25,621 nt of DNA from a virus. Each line of letters starts with the position of its first letter. Within the stretch, counting starts at the first letter, position 1. Below the pieces are notes generated by a model. That model searched no databases, was not told where the DNA came from, and worked only from the letters and a program-made list of their open reading frames with translations. The DNA is taken from the IMG/VR virus record IMGVR_UViG_3300029263_000131, positions 1 to 25,621 of that record; one strand, given 5' to 3'. Positions 9,280 through 17,361 of this stretch are shown one piece after another. Both the position numbers and the translations under genes were made by a program.

Positions 9280-11634
9280 TCATACTGTACCAACTGCATC
9301 ATTAGTGTCAAGCATAACATCGCTATTGAAAATATATTGACTATTAACCAAAACCATTATCCGCATACCATTTCCGTATGCAGCAGTAGATCTCATTCCT
9401 TGATATCGTCTTTTGTCAGTATTAGTTCCATCATATTTATAGGTTGTCATAGGAATATTACTTGATTCTGCGACAACTTCAGCTGAAGAAAAACAAATTA
9501 AATCCATTTCTTCTTTCGGATACATAAATCTTTGTGTAGTTAATCCAGTTGGAAATGTTATGACAAATCTGTTTTCATCAGTAATTGCCAGTTGTTCCAA
9601 TGGATTTATAATTGCGTTACTATCTATTTGATGGCGAGTTGCAAATTTATGCACATCTTGTGGTTTTAGAATATCAAATTCTCTTACAACAAATCGCCAA
9701 ATATTTTTTGCAGAAAATTCATCTGCTAGATAGTCCTCTCTATCATGTGGACTCATAATATAAAAGGTTTTATTATTTGCGATTGTGGAAAGGTTGTATG
9801 TATTTCCTAAAGTATCGTAAACAGTATCTACAGTAGTTTCTGCCGTTTGTAAATTAGCTGCACTAGTAGAATAATATACACCCAAATCACTACTATATGT
9901 TGTTTCTCTTGAACACGAATACATGCAATGGACAGGAAATTTAGAAGATTCGTCAATTCTAGGCATTCCCGATTCATTATTAACAGTTCTTTGGATATTA
10001 AACCATGCATAATCATCTGCTTGATCTGCGGCCGCATCATCATGGAGGTAAAATAAAATACCTCTTTCAGTCATCGTCAATCTATAGGAGAAAGGATATG
10101 CACCAGAAAGATTTGAATTTGTCTTTGGAAATCTTTTAAACCAACCACAACCTTTTCTTTTATTTCTAAATCTAATAGAACGATTGTTAATATATTTTGT
10201 AAATCCTAAAGATCCCGCCGGTACAGTGGACGATGATGTAGTAGATCCATTGCTTGGCATATAAAATGTCGCAGAAGGAAATTGTGTAAATGTATGAAGT
10301 GTAGACGTTCCAACACCACCAGTTACTGTACCACCAGTAGTGAATGCTGTATAATTCGTACCATCTACAGGATCTCCCAAACTAGAATTGGAATATATTT
10401 GAAATTCATTCGAGTCAACAACATTTACATAGTAAACTCCGTCTGTCAACTCAGACATACCACCAACTCCAGCAACAGAAACTGGTTGTCTGTTGACATA
10501 TCCGTGATTTGCAGCAGTTATTTTTACTGGATTGGCCTGTGTTACCGCACTAATGTTTTGGGCCGTGCCACCACCAATCGCCGCACTATATTGATTGGCC
10601 ATAGTTTGATCTAAAAATATTGGGAAAAAGTGCTGTTGACTTGATCCATACGTTTGAGTATTTGTATGATTAGCATAAGTAAAATATGGCCCAGTATTTG
10701 AAGGGTCGGCAGTAATTGTAACATCTTCAAAATGCAAATCTACCATTTCGCCTGGCATTCGCATCACAGTAGTATCCAGTGTAGACCCATTCGCTAAAGT
10801 AATAAGACCATCAGTATTTAATTGTGGCTTTGTAACTGTACCGTTTGGTAATATTTGACTAGAACACCCAGCACTAACTTTCAACCAACCATAACAAGGA
10901 TTTGGAATACCTTGCGTAGTTTCCCATCCCGCTGTGTTTGCACTTCCGGCAGCAGTAAATCCAGACGCCCCCAAAGTTGCATCTAAAGTATATCCAATAT
11001 CATAACTACTAGGTTTATATAAAGATTCTTTTATAGTTGAACCAGCCTTATATTCTGGAAATCCAGCTGACTTCATTCTTAGATTTAATTGATATAATTC
11101 ATCTGGAAATTCTCTATCACCTTTATCTGTCGGTGGATACCAATAGAGTCTAGGTCTTAGATCAAACTCAAAACGCAATCTATAATTTTGGTCGAGACCT
11201 CTAGAAACAGCACCTGATTTTGGTAGACTTGCATCTGTAGTCTTAAAAACTAAAACATGTTGTTGGTTAATTGCACCTGTAACTTGTCCTGTAGATGTAT
11301 CGGGCATTTCTGTAAAATTGGCAGTTCCTGCATATGGAGTTGCAGTACCAAACTGTGGTCTATCTAAAGAAATTTGAGTAAAAAATTGTTTAGTGATTGG
11401 TGGAGTTGCTGCGTCACTACTATCTAATAATTCGTTTCCAGCTACCGCATCTCCATTGTACATCGACCAAGTTCTAGCTAAATCCTCTGCAAGAATTCCT
11501 AGCATTCCAGCGCCAGCAGGAACACCACCGTCACTATCAATTGCTCCAGCGCCTTCTACGGTTGTAAATCCGTTTCTCTGACGTGACATTCCATAATTTG
11601 TAAATGACGCAGGGTTTACTAGTCTAGTTGCCAT
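9280..11634 (-). CDS. Virion structural protein, short paralog 1 of 3, with FCCH-like insert (784 residues)
   Basis: ATG 11634 to TGA. The start overlaps the end of the 237-residue gene by 11 bases and has GAGGATC at 11642-11648, so the two are probably translationally coupled. N-terminus carries YGMSRQRNGFTTVEG, the diverged form of the GFSIQRN motif. LGILAEDLARTWSMYNGD lies near residue 45. At about 358-440 is a beta module (ISAVTQANPVKITAANHGYV, VAGVGGMSELTDGVYYVNVV, GTNYTAFTTGG) resembling the FCCH-type domains often annotated in phage proteins; the long paralogs lack it. Core 513-576 (YPFSYRLTMTERG, DDAAADQADDYAW, FPVHCMYSCSRE). Only 71 residues separate core and C-terminal module (648 on: FVVREFDILKPQDVHKFA, INPLEQLAIT, GNGMRIMVLV), against 567-617 in the long paralogs. 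Probable virion protein; specific role unknown. Confidence 0.9.
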   Translation of the reverse strand: MATRLVNPASFTNYGMSRQRNGFTTVEGAGAIDSDGGVPAGAGMLGILAEDLARTWSMYNGDAVAGNELLDSSDAATPPITKQFFTQISLDRPQFGTATPYAGTANFTEMPDTSTGQVTGAINQQHVLVFKTTDASLPKSGAVSRGLDQNYRLRFEFDLRPRLYWYPPTDKGDREFPDELYQLNLRMKSAGFPEYKAGSTIKESLYKPSSYDIGYTLDATLGASGFTAAGSANTAGWETTQGIPNPCYGWLKVSAGCSSQILPNGTVTKPQLNTDGLITLANGSTLDTTVMRMPGEMVDLHFEDVTITADPSNTGPYFTYANHTNTQTYGSSQQHFFPIFLDQTMANQYSAAIGGGTAQNISAVTQANPVKITAANHGYVNRQPVSVAGVGGMSELTDGVYYVNVVDSNEFQIYSNSSLGDPVDGTNYTAFTTGGTVTGGVGTSTLHTFTQFPSATFYMPSNGSTTSSSTVPAGSLGFTKYINNRSIRFRNKRKGCGWFKRFPKTNSNLSGAYPFSYRLTMTERGILFYLHDDAAADQADDYAWFNIQRTVNNESGMPRIDESSKFPVHCMYSCSRETTYSSDLGVYYSTSAANLQTAETTVDTVYDTLGNTYNLSTIANNKTFYIMSPHDREDYLADEFSAKNIWRFVVREFDILKPQDVHKFATRHQIDSNAIINPLEQLAITDENRFVITFPTGLTTQRFMYPKEEMDLICFSSAEVVAESSNIPMTTYKYDGTNTDKRRYQGMRSTAAYGNGMRIMVLVNSQYIFNSDVMLDTNDAVGTV

Positions 11635-12337
11635 AATTTTTGATCCTCATTATTTCAATTTTATTTTTTAATACTTTAATTTTTCCAGCAGCGTAAACTA
11701 CAGGATGTATAATGCTACACCAAACTTTACCTACTAAACTGTCTTTAGCTTTACCTTTAGTAAGTATGTGTCTTAAATGTTGTGTTCTTTCTGTAGCCAA
11801 ATAAGCACCTAGTTTAGTAAGAGTATTATTTTTTTGCATACCTCTTACATAAGGTCTAAATAACCAGTGATAACCAATCTCGTGAGTAGGAGTTAAGTAT
11901 TTCTTTTGATATATGTCCCAAGTTTTCATAGCTTTAGACCAATCGGGAAGTTGAGTTTGACGGTACATTTCAGTGCAAACAATCTTACCGCCTCCGCCAC
12001 CACCACCGTCACCAGAGTTTGGGTTATTATCTACGACTAGTTTTACTGGTGTTGGGTGGTAGGGCGTAGCATTATTAGCAGCAGCGATAGTTTTAGCACT
12101 ACTGTTAGAATAAACATTATGAAAGGTAGTTTGTCCAGCATCATTTCTACTTTGTACCGAATATACTGGTTGTGGCGAATTGTTGTCGTCATTATACTGT
12201 TTATTGATATCATCGCCTTCAAATCCACCATGCCCGCCGTTTGGTGCGGGAGATAACGCCTTTATTACCTCAACGGCGGCCTCAACAATGGGCGATTGAG
12301 TTCGTCGTGTACCTTTTCCGTATCTTGCAATGGACAT
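11624..12337 (-). CDS. Phage tail-associated protein with poly-Gly linker and 'KIVCTEMYRQ' domain (237 residues)
   Basis: ATG 12337 to TAG, with AGAGGA at 12345-12350. Residues 1-108 are polar and low in complexity (Asn, Asp, Ser, Gly, Pro) and look disordered. Seven glycines at 111-117 then lead into a folded domain: KIVCTEMYRQTQLPDW, a W/Y-rich helix, GYHWLFRPYVRGMQ, a helical stretch with LRHILTKGKAKDSLVGKV, and a hydrophobic IIHPVVYAAGKI before a basic tail. From memory, a Gly-run followed by 'K[IV][IV]CTE[LM][YH]RQ…GY..W..P.VR.M' is a recurrent small domain at the ends of phage and prophage tail or fibre loci; I know no established function for it. The gene lies between the glycine-rich fibre and the paralog cassette and overlaps the next gene by 11 bases. 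Hydrophobic 208-220 is short and is not called a membrane segment with confidence. Confidence 0.85.
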   Translation of the reverse strand: MSIARYGKGTRRTQSPIVEAAVEVIKALSPAPNGGHGGFEGDDINKQYNDDNNSPQPVYSVQSRNDAGQTTFHNVYSNSSAKTIAAANNATPYHPTPVKLVVDNNPNSGDGGGGGGGKIVCTEMYRQTQLPDWSKAMKTWDIYQKKYLTPTHEIGYHWLFRPYVRGMQKNNTLTKLGAYLATERTQHLRHILTKGKAKDSLVGKVWCSIIHPVVYAAGKIKVLKNKIEIMRIKNYGN

Positions 12338-12358
12338 GAATATTTCCTCTTTATTCTC

Positions 12359-12366
12359 TATTTATT
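12359..12366 (-). promoter_or_regulatory. Possible late promoter (7/8 match) for the 237/784-residue gene pair
   Basis: The minus strand reads AATAAATA in the 30-base gap between the 1198-residue gene and ATG 12337, about 21 bases upstream of the ATG. It differs from the T4 octamer only at the first base, and marine T4-like phages are reported, as I recall, to accept any base there (NATAAATA). The short spacing would give a leader of only about 5-15 bases containing AGAGGA, which makes this weaker than the two exact copies downstream. Confidence 0.45.
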
Positions 12367-12367
12367 C

Positions 12368-15300
12368 TCAAAAAACAGTATGTGATCCAGAACTACTATA
12401 TGTTATTCCTTGAATGACTGCAACGCCACCACTCCCAGCACTACCAGCTGTGTTTCCACTACCGCCGGCCGGCGTTCCGCCCTCTGGGCCACTAGCTCTT
12501 CCCCATGCAGAAGCACCACTACCACCATGACCGCCTGCGGGATACGATTGACTGTCACGCCCCCACTGAGCGGCGGGGTTGGTTTGTCCAGCGCCGCCAC
12601 CAGCAGATGATGTGCAACCTACACCGCCACAGATTGAAGATGTACCAGAACCGCCACCGTTTGGTTGACCACCAATAACAGAGGCAGTAATTCCACCGGA
12701 CATTGACGAACCTACGCCGGAGCCACCAGTACCACCACCGCCAACACCACCAGCACCAAGAGTAAACGATATGACAGTCCCGACATCTAACTGTGCAGTT
12801 CCCTTAGACATTTGTCCAGCACCACCACCATTACCACTGGTCGAGTAGCCCTGATATGGACTACCATTTGCTCCGGAACCAGATCCACCGTTACCGCCAG
12901 CACCACCACCAGTTAGAGAATACTTGACTTGAATCATATTTCGTTCAACCTGTCCATACACAGTACCCCCCAAATCATTTAATGTGAGTTTTTGTCCAGA
13001 TGTTGCTGCGCCGCCAACACCGCCTAAGTAGTTGTCGGCGTGACCGCCACTAGATGCCCAGCCGCCACCGCCACCCATTTTAGCGTAACTCTGCCCAGCT
13101 TGTTGGCCCTGTCCACCCGCTTTTGCAGTGGCTTGACGGACATCACCACCGCCAGTTTCGTATTGGATCGTCAGACTACCAGTAAAAACGCCCGGCAGGC
13201 CGGCGCCACCAGCCTGAGCGCCTCTTTTATCATCATCACTGGTGTTGCGCCAAAAACCGCTATGTCCACCAGCATGCGCAGCACCGGATGCCTGATAGAT
13301 ACGCTGACCTGCGCCACCACCGCCAGTGGAACCATTTTTGATACCGCCGCCACCGCCACCACCAGCAATCCAACCAGTAGAATAATTATTAATTATCACA
13401 GAACCAGTAGATTGATTCTCAATTGCATCTCCGCCATCGTGACCAAATCGCCTATTACTGGGCGATGCACTTGCGGGCCTTGCTCCGTAGCCACCTAGAC
13501 CAATAATTTTTCCATAATTATTAATAGTGATTGATACGTCTGATAATGCTTCGGGGATCAAAAAACTGGATAGTCCTTTGGTCTCTCCTGGCCTGTCGTC
13601 TTGCCCAACGGCGCCATGTCTTTCGTTATACCCATATGCAATACCATGCACAAATATATTTTCATTAACTCTCACAGAAATATTTTGTTTTTTGGAAGCT
13701 GTCCACCCTGCAAACTGTGCATGTTCTAATAGGTTATATCCAGCTGCATTAGACGCAACAATTAGGTTTATGAAATCTGGAACTACTGGTAGTATTGGTA
13801 ATTCAATCGAACCACTAAATCTAGTCTTATCATTGAGTACATAAAATCCACCAGTACACATACCAGAAATTTTTGTTCCAAGATCTCCATCAGCTAATAC
13901 AGAAGAACTAGAGGAAGCAAAATTACTTCCTGTACCGTCTTCTAAAACATGTTCTGTACCATTTTTTACCCAAGAATATAGTTCTCTAGTTGAATTACCA
14001 TCAAATATTGTACTAGTAAGTCCACTAGTGTCGAGCTCATAAACTTCTTGTTGAGCAATTACATGTTCTTGCGTACCAGCATTAGGACCCAATGTAATAG
14101 ATTTCGGAGATTTTCCGATCCACCCTTCTGGCGATGTACTTTCTATCAAATTAAATTTCGCAGTGTTTGCATGTACAGTATCAGTTCCTTTAGTTGTAAC
14201 AAATACTACATTACATTTGGGAATTGCCCAATTGTTCTGCGTTTCTTCATCTACACTAGACCAATTCGCTGGATTGCCAGTAACTTCTTCAATATCAGAA
14301 CCGCCGTCTGGTTCTATATAAAGAGATTGTGGTATTGGATTTGTGGTAAGTACTTCCGCAATTCCTTTGACAGTTACAAATTTATCACCAATATGACAAA
14401 ATCTATTTTTTAGTTCCAAATCACCATTTTTACTGATTCTAGAACTGAATCTAAGAAAATATTTTCTAGGGGCAGTTCTAGTGCCACCCAGAACTTTTAC
14501 TGTAGTTTCTGAAGTTGTTGAATTCTGAAACGTATCAATTCCCTTAACAGAAGTGGCAGCACTATAAGATTTTGCAATAACAAGACCCTCTGAGTCTTCT
14601 AATATCCAACCAGAGTGTGTCATTGTGGAAAAGTAATTTCCATAAGATCCCCACAATTCGACTCTACCTTCTCCGCCTTCAGAACTTGCTGAATATGATT
14701 GATAAGTACTATTACCTAACGTATTCCATTCATTAAAAGTTTCTATAGCCTGCTGACCACCTCGGCCGGCCTTGATATGAATAATATCGCCAGGGGAAGT
14801 TTCAAAATCTCCCAGATATGCAGTCATTGCTCCATCACCACCATCGGTTGTAGTAAAACTAATATCTTTTCCTCTACCACCGTGTTGTCCGGCATTTCCA
14901 CCAGCACCAGCTGGTACTTGTTGATTTCCAATATAATTCGTAGATAAGGCATCCCGCGCAGCATAACTGCCTGGTATCGGAATTTCTACATGTGGAGAAG
15001 AACCAATACCATAGATAGAATCTCCACCCTTACCACCAATAGCTATTGCAGAATGTATCTTTCCAATGCGTTGGTCATCTCTATAGACAATATTAATAGG
15101 GACTCCATTATTTGCAAAAGATATTTCATTATTTATTAACGAACTAATGCCAGAGGAATATGCAACTTCTTCTGGTGTATTTCTAAAGGAGAGTATCTGA
15201 GTAGTTTTTATACCACCAGTAACTTGAATATCTTTCATATCGCTGGGTGATATGAAAGGGGATCCATCTACCCCACCACCCTTACCGCCAGGCACAGTGA

Positions 15301-15964
15301 CAGAAAATCCATCAGACCAGACAGATGTTTCTTCGCCATCCATGCCACGATCTATAGTCGCAGTAAGTGTTTTATTTTTGAGATCTGCGTTACTGAAAGT
15401 AGTTTTTGCAGTTGAACCTGCGCCGCCGCCAGCAGTCGCAACAATACGCAATCTTTTCATTCTTTTAGGAACAGTTAGTTTCCATGTCCCAGCTGGGAAA
15501 AATTCGGCCCCATCCTGCTTTGCGTAGTTTTTATATAATCTTTCATACTTGGTGTCTTCGCCTAGAACAGTACCAGTTTCAATTGTCAATGCTGGAATAG
15601 TTATTTCATTATATGCGTGATAACATAAAATTTCTATAGACCCTAGTGTATTATTTCTACCGACATATTCTTTTGGATTGTCTTGTAAATCATCCCAACC
15701 ATTATTTTCTCTAGTGAAATTATGAAAGTAATCAGTACATAGTTCTGGAATTTGCCACTTATATTGGTCTTGTACTCCCGCTCCATAAAAATTGGACCAT
15801 TTTATTGGTCCTGTTGTTGGAATTTTTGCATTTCCCTGATTATTTGGAACATTTGCACCACCCCTATAATATTCAGAAATTTTATGTGGAGAAGAATTAT
15901 TATTTGGAAAAAAATTAACAACTATCTCAGATGTTGATATTTTTCCTTTTTTTGTAATCGCCAT
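12368..15964 (-). CDS. Glycine-rich tail fibre / receptor-binding adhesin (1198 residues)
   Basis: ATG 15964 to TGA. Parts in order: N-terminal domain 1-65 ending IPTTGPIKWSNFYGAG, a motif seen in phage fibre proteins; a first glycine-rich beta domain about 150-440, opening PAGTWKLTVPKRMKRLRIVA and closing GGEGRVELWG, as in Gly-rich beta-sandwich families; a mixed region 450-730; then from about 730 a tip module like the C-terminus of many gpJ-type tail proteins (AAGYNLLEHAQFAGW, VSITINNYGKIIGLGGYG, VIINNYSTGWIAGGGGGG). The last 350 residues are extremely Gly-rich, probably poly-glycine-II type packing as in T4-like gp38 adhesins, and end SGGVAVIQGITYSSSGSHTVF minus further domains. Predicted role: host receptor recognition at a fibre or tail tip. 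The ribosome site is weak (AGAAAG about 13 bases upstream) and no late promoter precedes it, so it is likely expressed from upstream with gene 15985-17151, 20 bases away. Confidence 0.88.
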   Translation of the reverse strand: MAITKKGKISTSEIVVNFFPNNNSSPHKISEYYRGGANVPNNQGNAKIPTTGPIKWSNFYGAGVQDQYKWQIPELCTDYFHNFTRENNGWDDLQDNPKEYVGRNNTLGSIEILCYHAYNEITIPALTIETGTVLGEDTKYERLYKNYAKQDGAEFFPAGTWKLTVPKRMKRLRIVATAGGGAGSTAKTTFSNADLKNKTLTATIDRGMDGEETSVWSDGFSVTVPGGKGGGVDGSPFISPSDMKDIQVTGGIKTTQILSFRNTPEEVAYSSGISSLINNEISFANNGVPINIVYRDDQRIGKIHSAIAIGGKGGDSIYGIGSSPHVEIPIPGSYAARDALSTNYIGNQQVPAGAGGNAGQHGGRGKDISFTTTDGGDGAMTAYLGDFETSPGDIIHIKAGRGGQQAIETFNEWNTLGNSTYQSYSASSEGGEGRVELWGSYGNYFSTMTHSGWILEDSEGLVIAKSYSAATSVKGIDTFQNSTTSETTVKVLGGTRTAPRKYFLRFSSRISKNGDLELKNRFCHIGDKFVTVKGIAEVLTTNPIPQSLYIEPDGGSDIEEVTGNPANWSSVDEETQNNWAIPKCNVVFVTTKGTDTVHANTAKFNLIESTSPEGWIGKSPKSITLGPNAGTQEHVIAQQEVYELDTSGLTSTIFDGNSTRELYSWVKNGTEHVLEDGTGSNFASSSSSVLADGDLGTKISGMCTGGFYVLNDKTRFSGSIELPILPVVPDFINLIVASNAAGYNLLEHAQFAGWTASKKQNISVRVNENIFVHGIAYGYNERHGAVGQDDRPGETKGLSSFLIPEALSDVSITINNYGKIIGLGGYGARPASASPSNRRFGHDGGDAIENQSTGSVIINNYSTGWIAGGGGGGGIKNGSTGGGGAGQRIYQASGAAHAGGHSGFWRNTSDDDKRGAQAGGAGLPGVFTGSLTIQYETGGGDVRQATAKAGGQGQQAGQSYAKMGGGGGWASSGGHADNYLGGVGGAATSGQKLTLNDLGGTVYGQVERNMIQVKYSLTGGGAGGNGGSGSGANGSPYQGYSTSGNGGGAGQMSKGTAQLDVGTVISFTLGAGGVGGGGTGGSGVGSSMSGGITASVIGGQPNGGGSGTSSICGGVGCTSSAGGGAGQTNPAAQWGRDSQSYPAGGHGGSGASAWGRASGPEGGTPAGGSGNTAGSAGSGGVAVIQGITYSSSGSHTVF
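12371..13549 (-). other. Poly-glycine receptor-tip region of the adhesin gene
   Basis: Codes for residues 806-1198 of the adhesin. The plus strand is dominated by ccacc/gccgcc runs that are Gly codons on the minus strand, so this stretch is visibly more GC-rich than its neighbours. Blocks of 5 to 8 glycines alternate with short variable loops (for example SGAAHAGGHSGFWRN, HADNYLGG, GSPYQGYSTSG), the loop-and-sheet pattern expected of a poly-glycine-II tip, where loops would carry specificity. Two cysteines in ICGGVGC sit close together near residue 1112-1117. Confidence 0.7.
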
Positions 15965-15984
15965 TTTAAAATATACTTTCTAAT

Positions 15985-17151
15985 TTAAGGAATGTCTGCA
16001 TATGCAATAATATCACCGGAACATTGAATAGTTTTGGAAGTCCCATCCCCCTTCACTAATAGTGGAGCAGTGATTGTGAGTGTTCCAGCCATAGTTTGGG
16101 CAATATCTTTTCTTAAATAATAATTAGAAGTTCCTTGTGACAATGGCAATATCATGGCATATAATGAATTTATTGCAGAAACAAGAGTAGTAGTATCTGC
16201 AATTGAATTATTAAGAGCGGATATATCACCCGTTTCTACTTGTAGAGAACGGGTTTTGATATTATTCAGATTTGTAGTGATATTTTGATTAGCAAGAGTG
16301 AGAGAATCATCTACAGTCTTTAATGCGGCATCCATTAATTCATCTGCACCCTTTAACGTGGACGCAGTGTTAATATAGTTTAAAGAAGTATTTGCAGTAT
16401 AAGTTCCAATAGTACTGAGTCCACTACTGGCCTGAGTAGTTGACAATTCATCACTCAAACCTGTCACAGTAGACGCGAGCGCAGCTGCGGTATCGACCGT
16501 TGCCTTTATAGTACCATCCAATTTCACTAATGATTTTTTAATACTTGCATTTCCTGTAGTCTCAACTGTTAAATATTCTACAGTCTCATCTGACCAATCA
16601 AAAAATCCAGTGTTTGCAGCACCCATAGTTGTTTTTAAATTGTCTGCCATCGTATTTGTTGTAAACAGTTGTGTATCAAGTAAATCTGTAGCATTCTTTA
16701 GGGAAACTGCGCCAGAAAGATAATTATTATCAGTTGCAGTGAATGTTCCTGTTGCACCCAAACCAGCTCCAGTTTGTGTATCATCGAGTTCACTTTGAAT
16801 ATTTGACTCAATTCCTACAGCCCTATCTGTCTCTATCTTAACTTTTGCATTAGTATTGACAACATGAAAGTCATCCAAACTATTGAGAGCATTTACCAGT
16901 GTATCGTGGGGTTCTGGTGTTGTCAATGTAGACATACTACCAATAGAAGTCAATGCATTATTTGCTTCTGTATGAACTTCATTGATTGCATCTACAGCAG
17001 TAGTTTGAGCGTCTGTGGAAAGAAAACTTAAAGTCCCAAGATTTGATTGACTGGCCTGAGCATGTGCAATCATTGAATTGGTTTTCTTTCGCCATTCTTC
17101 GAATGTATCAGATGTTATAACATCTACTAGCGTTGGATATGCTACGGCCAT
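15985..17151 (-). CDS. Fibre-like virion protein with tandem repeat, lacking a C-terminal chaperone domain (388 residues)
   Basis: ATG 17151 to TAA. GGAGA at 17161-17165, inside the end of the 68-residue gene one base upstream, supports the start. N-terminus LVDVITSDTFEEWRKKTNSM matches the 'DTF..W..KTN' opening of marine phage fibre-type proteins. The body is Ala/Thr/Asn-rich and mostly helical. Two diverged 42-residue copies (121-162 and 235-277) share EL..TQ, GL...GT[FY]TA, NY[LI], LK.A..L[ML]D. The end reads YYLRKDIAQTMAGTLTI…GDIIAYADIP; in related fibres GDI.A(Y/F) leads directly into an S74-type intramolecular chaperone (…SDRRLK), which is absent here. Probably a trimeric fibre or linker between the baseplate and the adhesin encoded next (20-base gap). 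Virion location is inferred. Confidence 0.85.
   Translation of the reverse strand: MAVAYPTLVDVITSDTFEEWRKKTNSMIAHAQASQSNLGTLSFLSTDAQTTAVDAINEVHTEANNALTSIGSMSTLTTPEPHDTLVNALNSLDDFHVVNTNAKVKIETDRAVGIESNIQSELDDTQTGAGLGATGTFTATDNNYLSGAVSLKNATDLLDTQLFTTNTMADNLKTTMGAANTGFFDWSDETVEYLTVETTGNASIKKSLVKLDGTIKATVDTAAALASTVTGLSDELSTTQASSGLSTIGTYTANTSLNYINTASTLKGADELMDAALKTVDDSLTLANQNITTNLNNIKTRSLQVETGDISALNNSIADTTTLVSAINSLYAMILPLSQGTSNYYLRKDIAQTMAGTLTITAPLLVKGDGTSKTIQCSGDIIAYADIP
16321..16449 (-). repeat. Fibre protein internal repeat, copy 2
   Basis: Codes for residues 235-277 (ELSTTQASSGLSTIGTYTAN … LKGADELMDAAL). Aligns with copy 1 at 16666-16791 with one residue inserted. The copies start 114 residues apart. 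Conservation is at protein level; the DNA copies have diverged. Confidence 0.75.
16666..16791 (-). repeat. Fibre protein internal repeat, copy 1
   Basis: Codes for residues 121-162 (ELDDTQTGAGLGATGTFTAT … LKNATDLLDTQL). The same motif recurs, as I recall, in many marine phage structural proteins, suggesting a modular fibre-shaft unit. Confidence 0.75.
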
Positions 17152-17152
17152 T

Positions 17153-17359
17153 TTATTCTTTCTCCAATATCTTAATTAATAGTTCTTTTATTTGCGAGAC
17201 TTCCATTTTTAAATCTCTTATTTCTTCGTCTCGGCGCTTGACCGAATTATTTTTTGTCATATATTGCTTATAACCTATGTCATCAGTATTTATGATCGCA
17301 CTTGACACTGGATCTCGCACAAATGATTTATTTTCTTTAACTTTTAATCTTTCTTTCAT
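17153..17359 (-). CDS. Small conserved marine-phage protein with coiled-coil C-terminus (68 residues)
   Basis: ATG 17359 to TAA, 2 bases after the DUF4815 gene and 1 base before the 388-residue gene, so it sits tightly inside the operon. N-terminal half carries SFVRDPVSSAIINTDDIGY, a '(V)RD..S.AI(I/L)NTD...Y' signature I recall from short proteins in the structural clusters of marine T4-like phages. Residues about 42-68 (RRDEEIRDLKMEVSQIKELL) form a heptad-like, strongly charged amphipathic helix, a likely short coiled coil that could trimerise or bind a helical partner. No Shine-Dalgarno stands out; translation is probably coupled to the upstream stop. Role unknown; a linker or assembly factor is plausible. 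Confidence 0.8.
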   Translation of the reverse strand: MKERLKVKENKSFVRDPVSSAIINTDDIGYKQYMTKNNSVKRRDEEIRDLKMEVSQIKELLIKILEKE

Positions 17360-17361
17360 AT

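Noticed and set aside
12400-13400. Repetitive ccacc/gccgcc pattern resembling a repeat array
   Set aside because: These are irregular Gly codon runs within the adhesin; there is no constant repeat-spacer structure, so it is not a CRISPR or satellite repeat.
12410-14413. Plus-strand open frames over the adhesin gene (for example 66, 152, 105 and 121 codons)
   Set aside because: They are antisense to a continuous, domain-bearing 1198-residue gene, have no ribosome sites or recognisable domains, and their composition follows from Gly codons read backwards.
12368-15964. Possible diversity-generating retroelement target in the adhesin tip
   Set aside because: No template repeat or reverse transcriptase gene is visible in the window, so there is nothing to support it.
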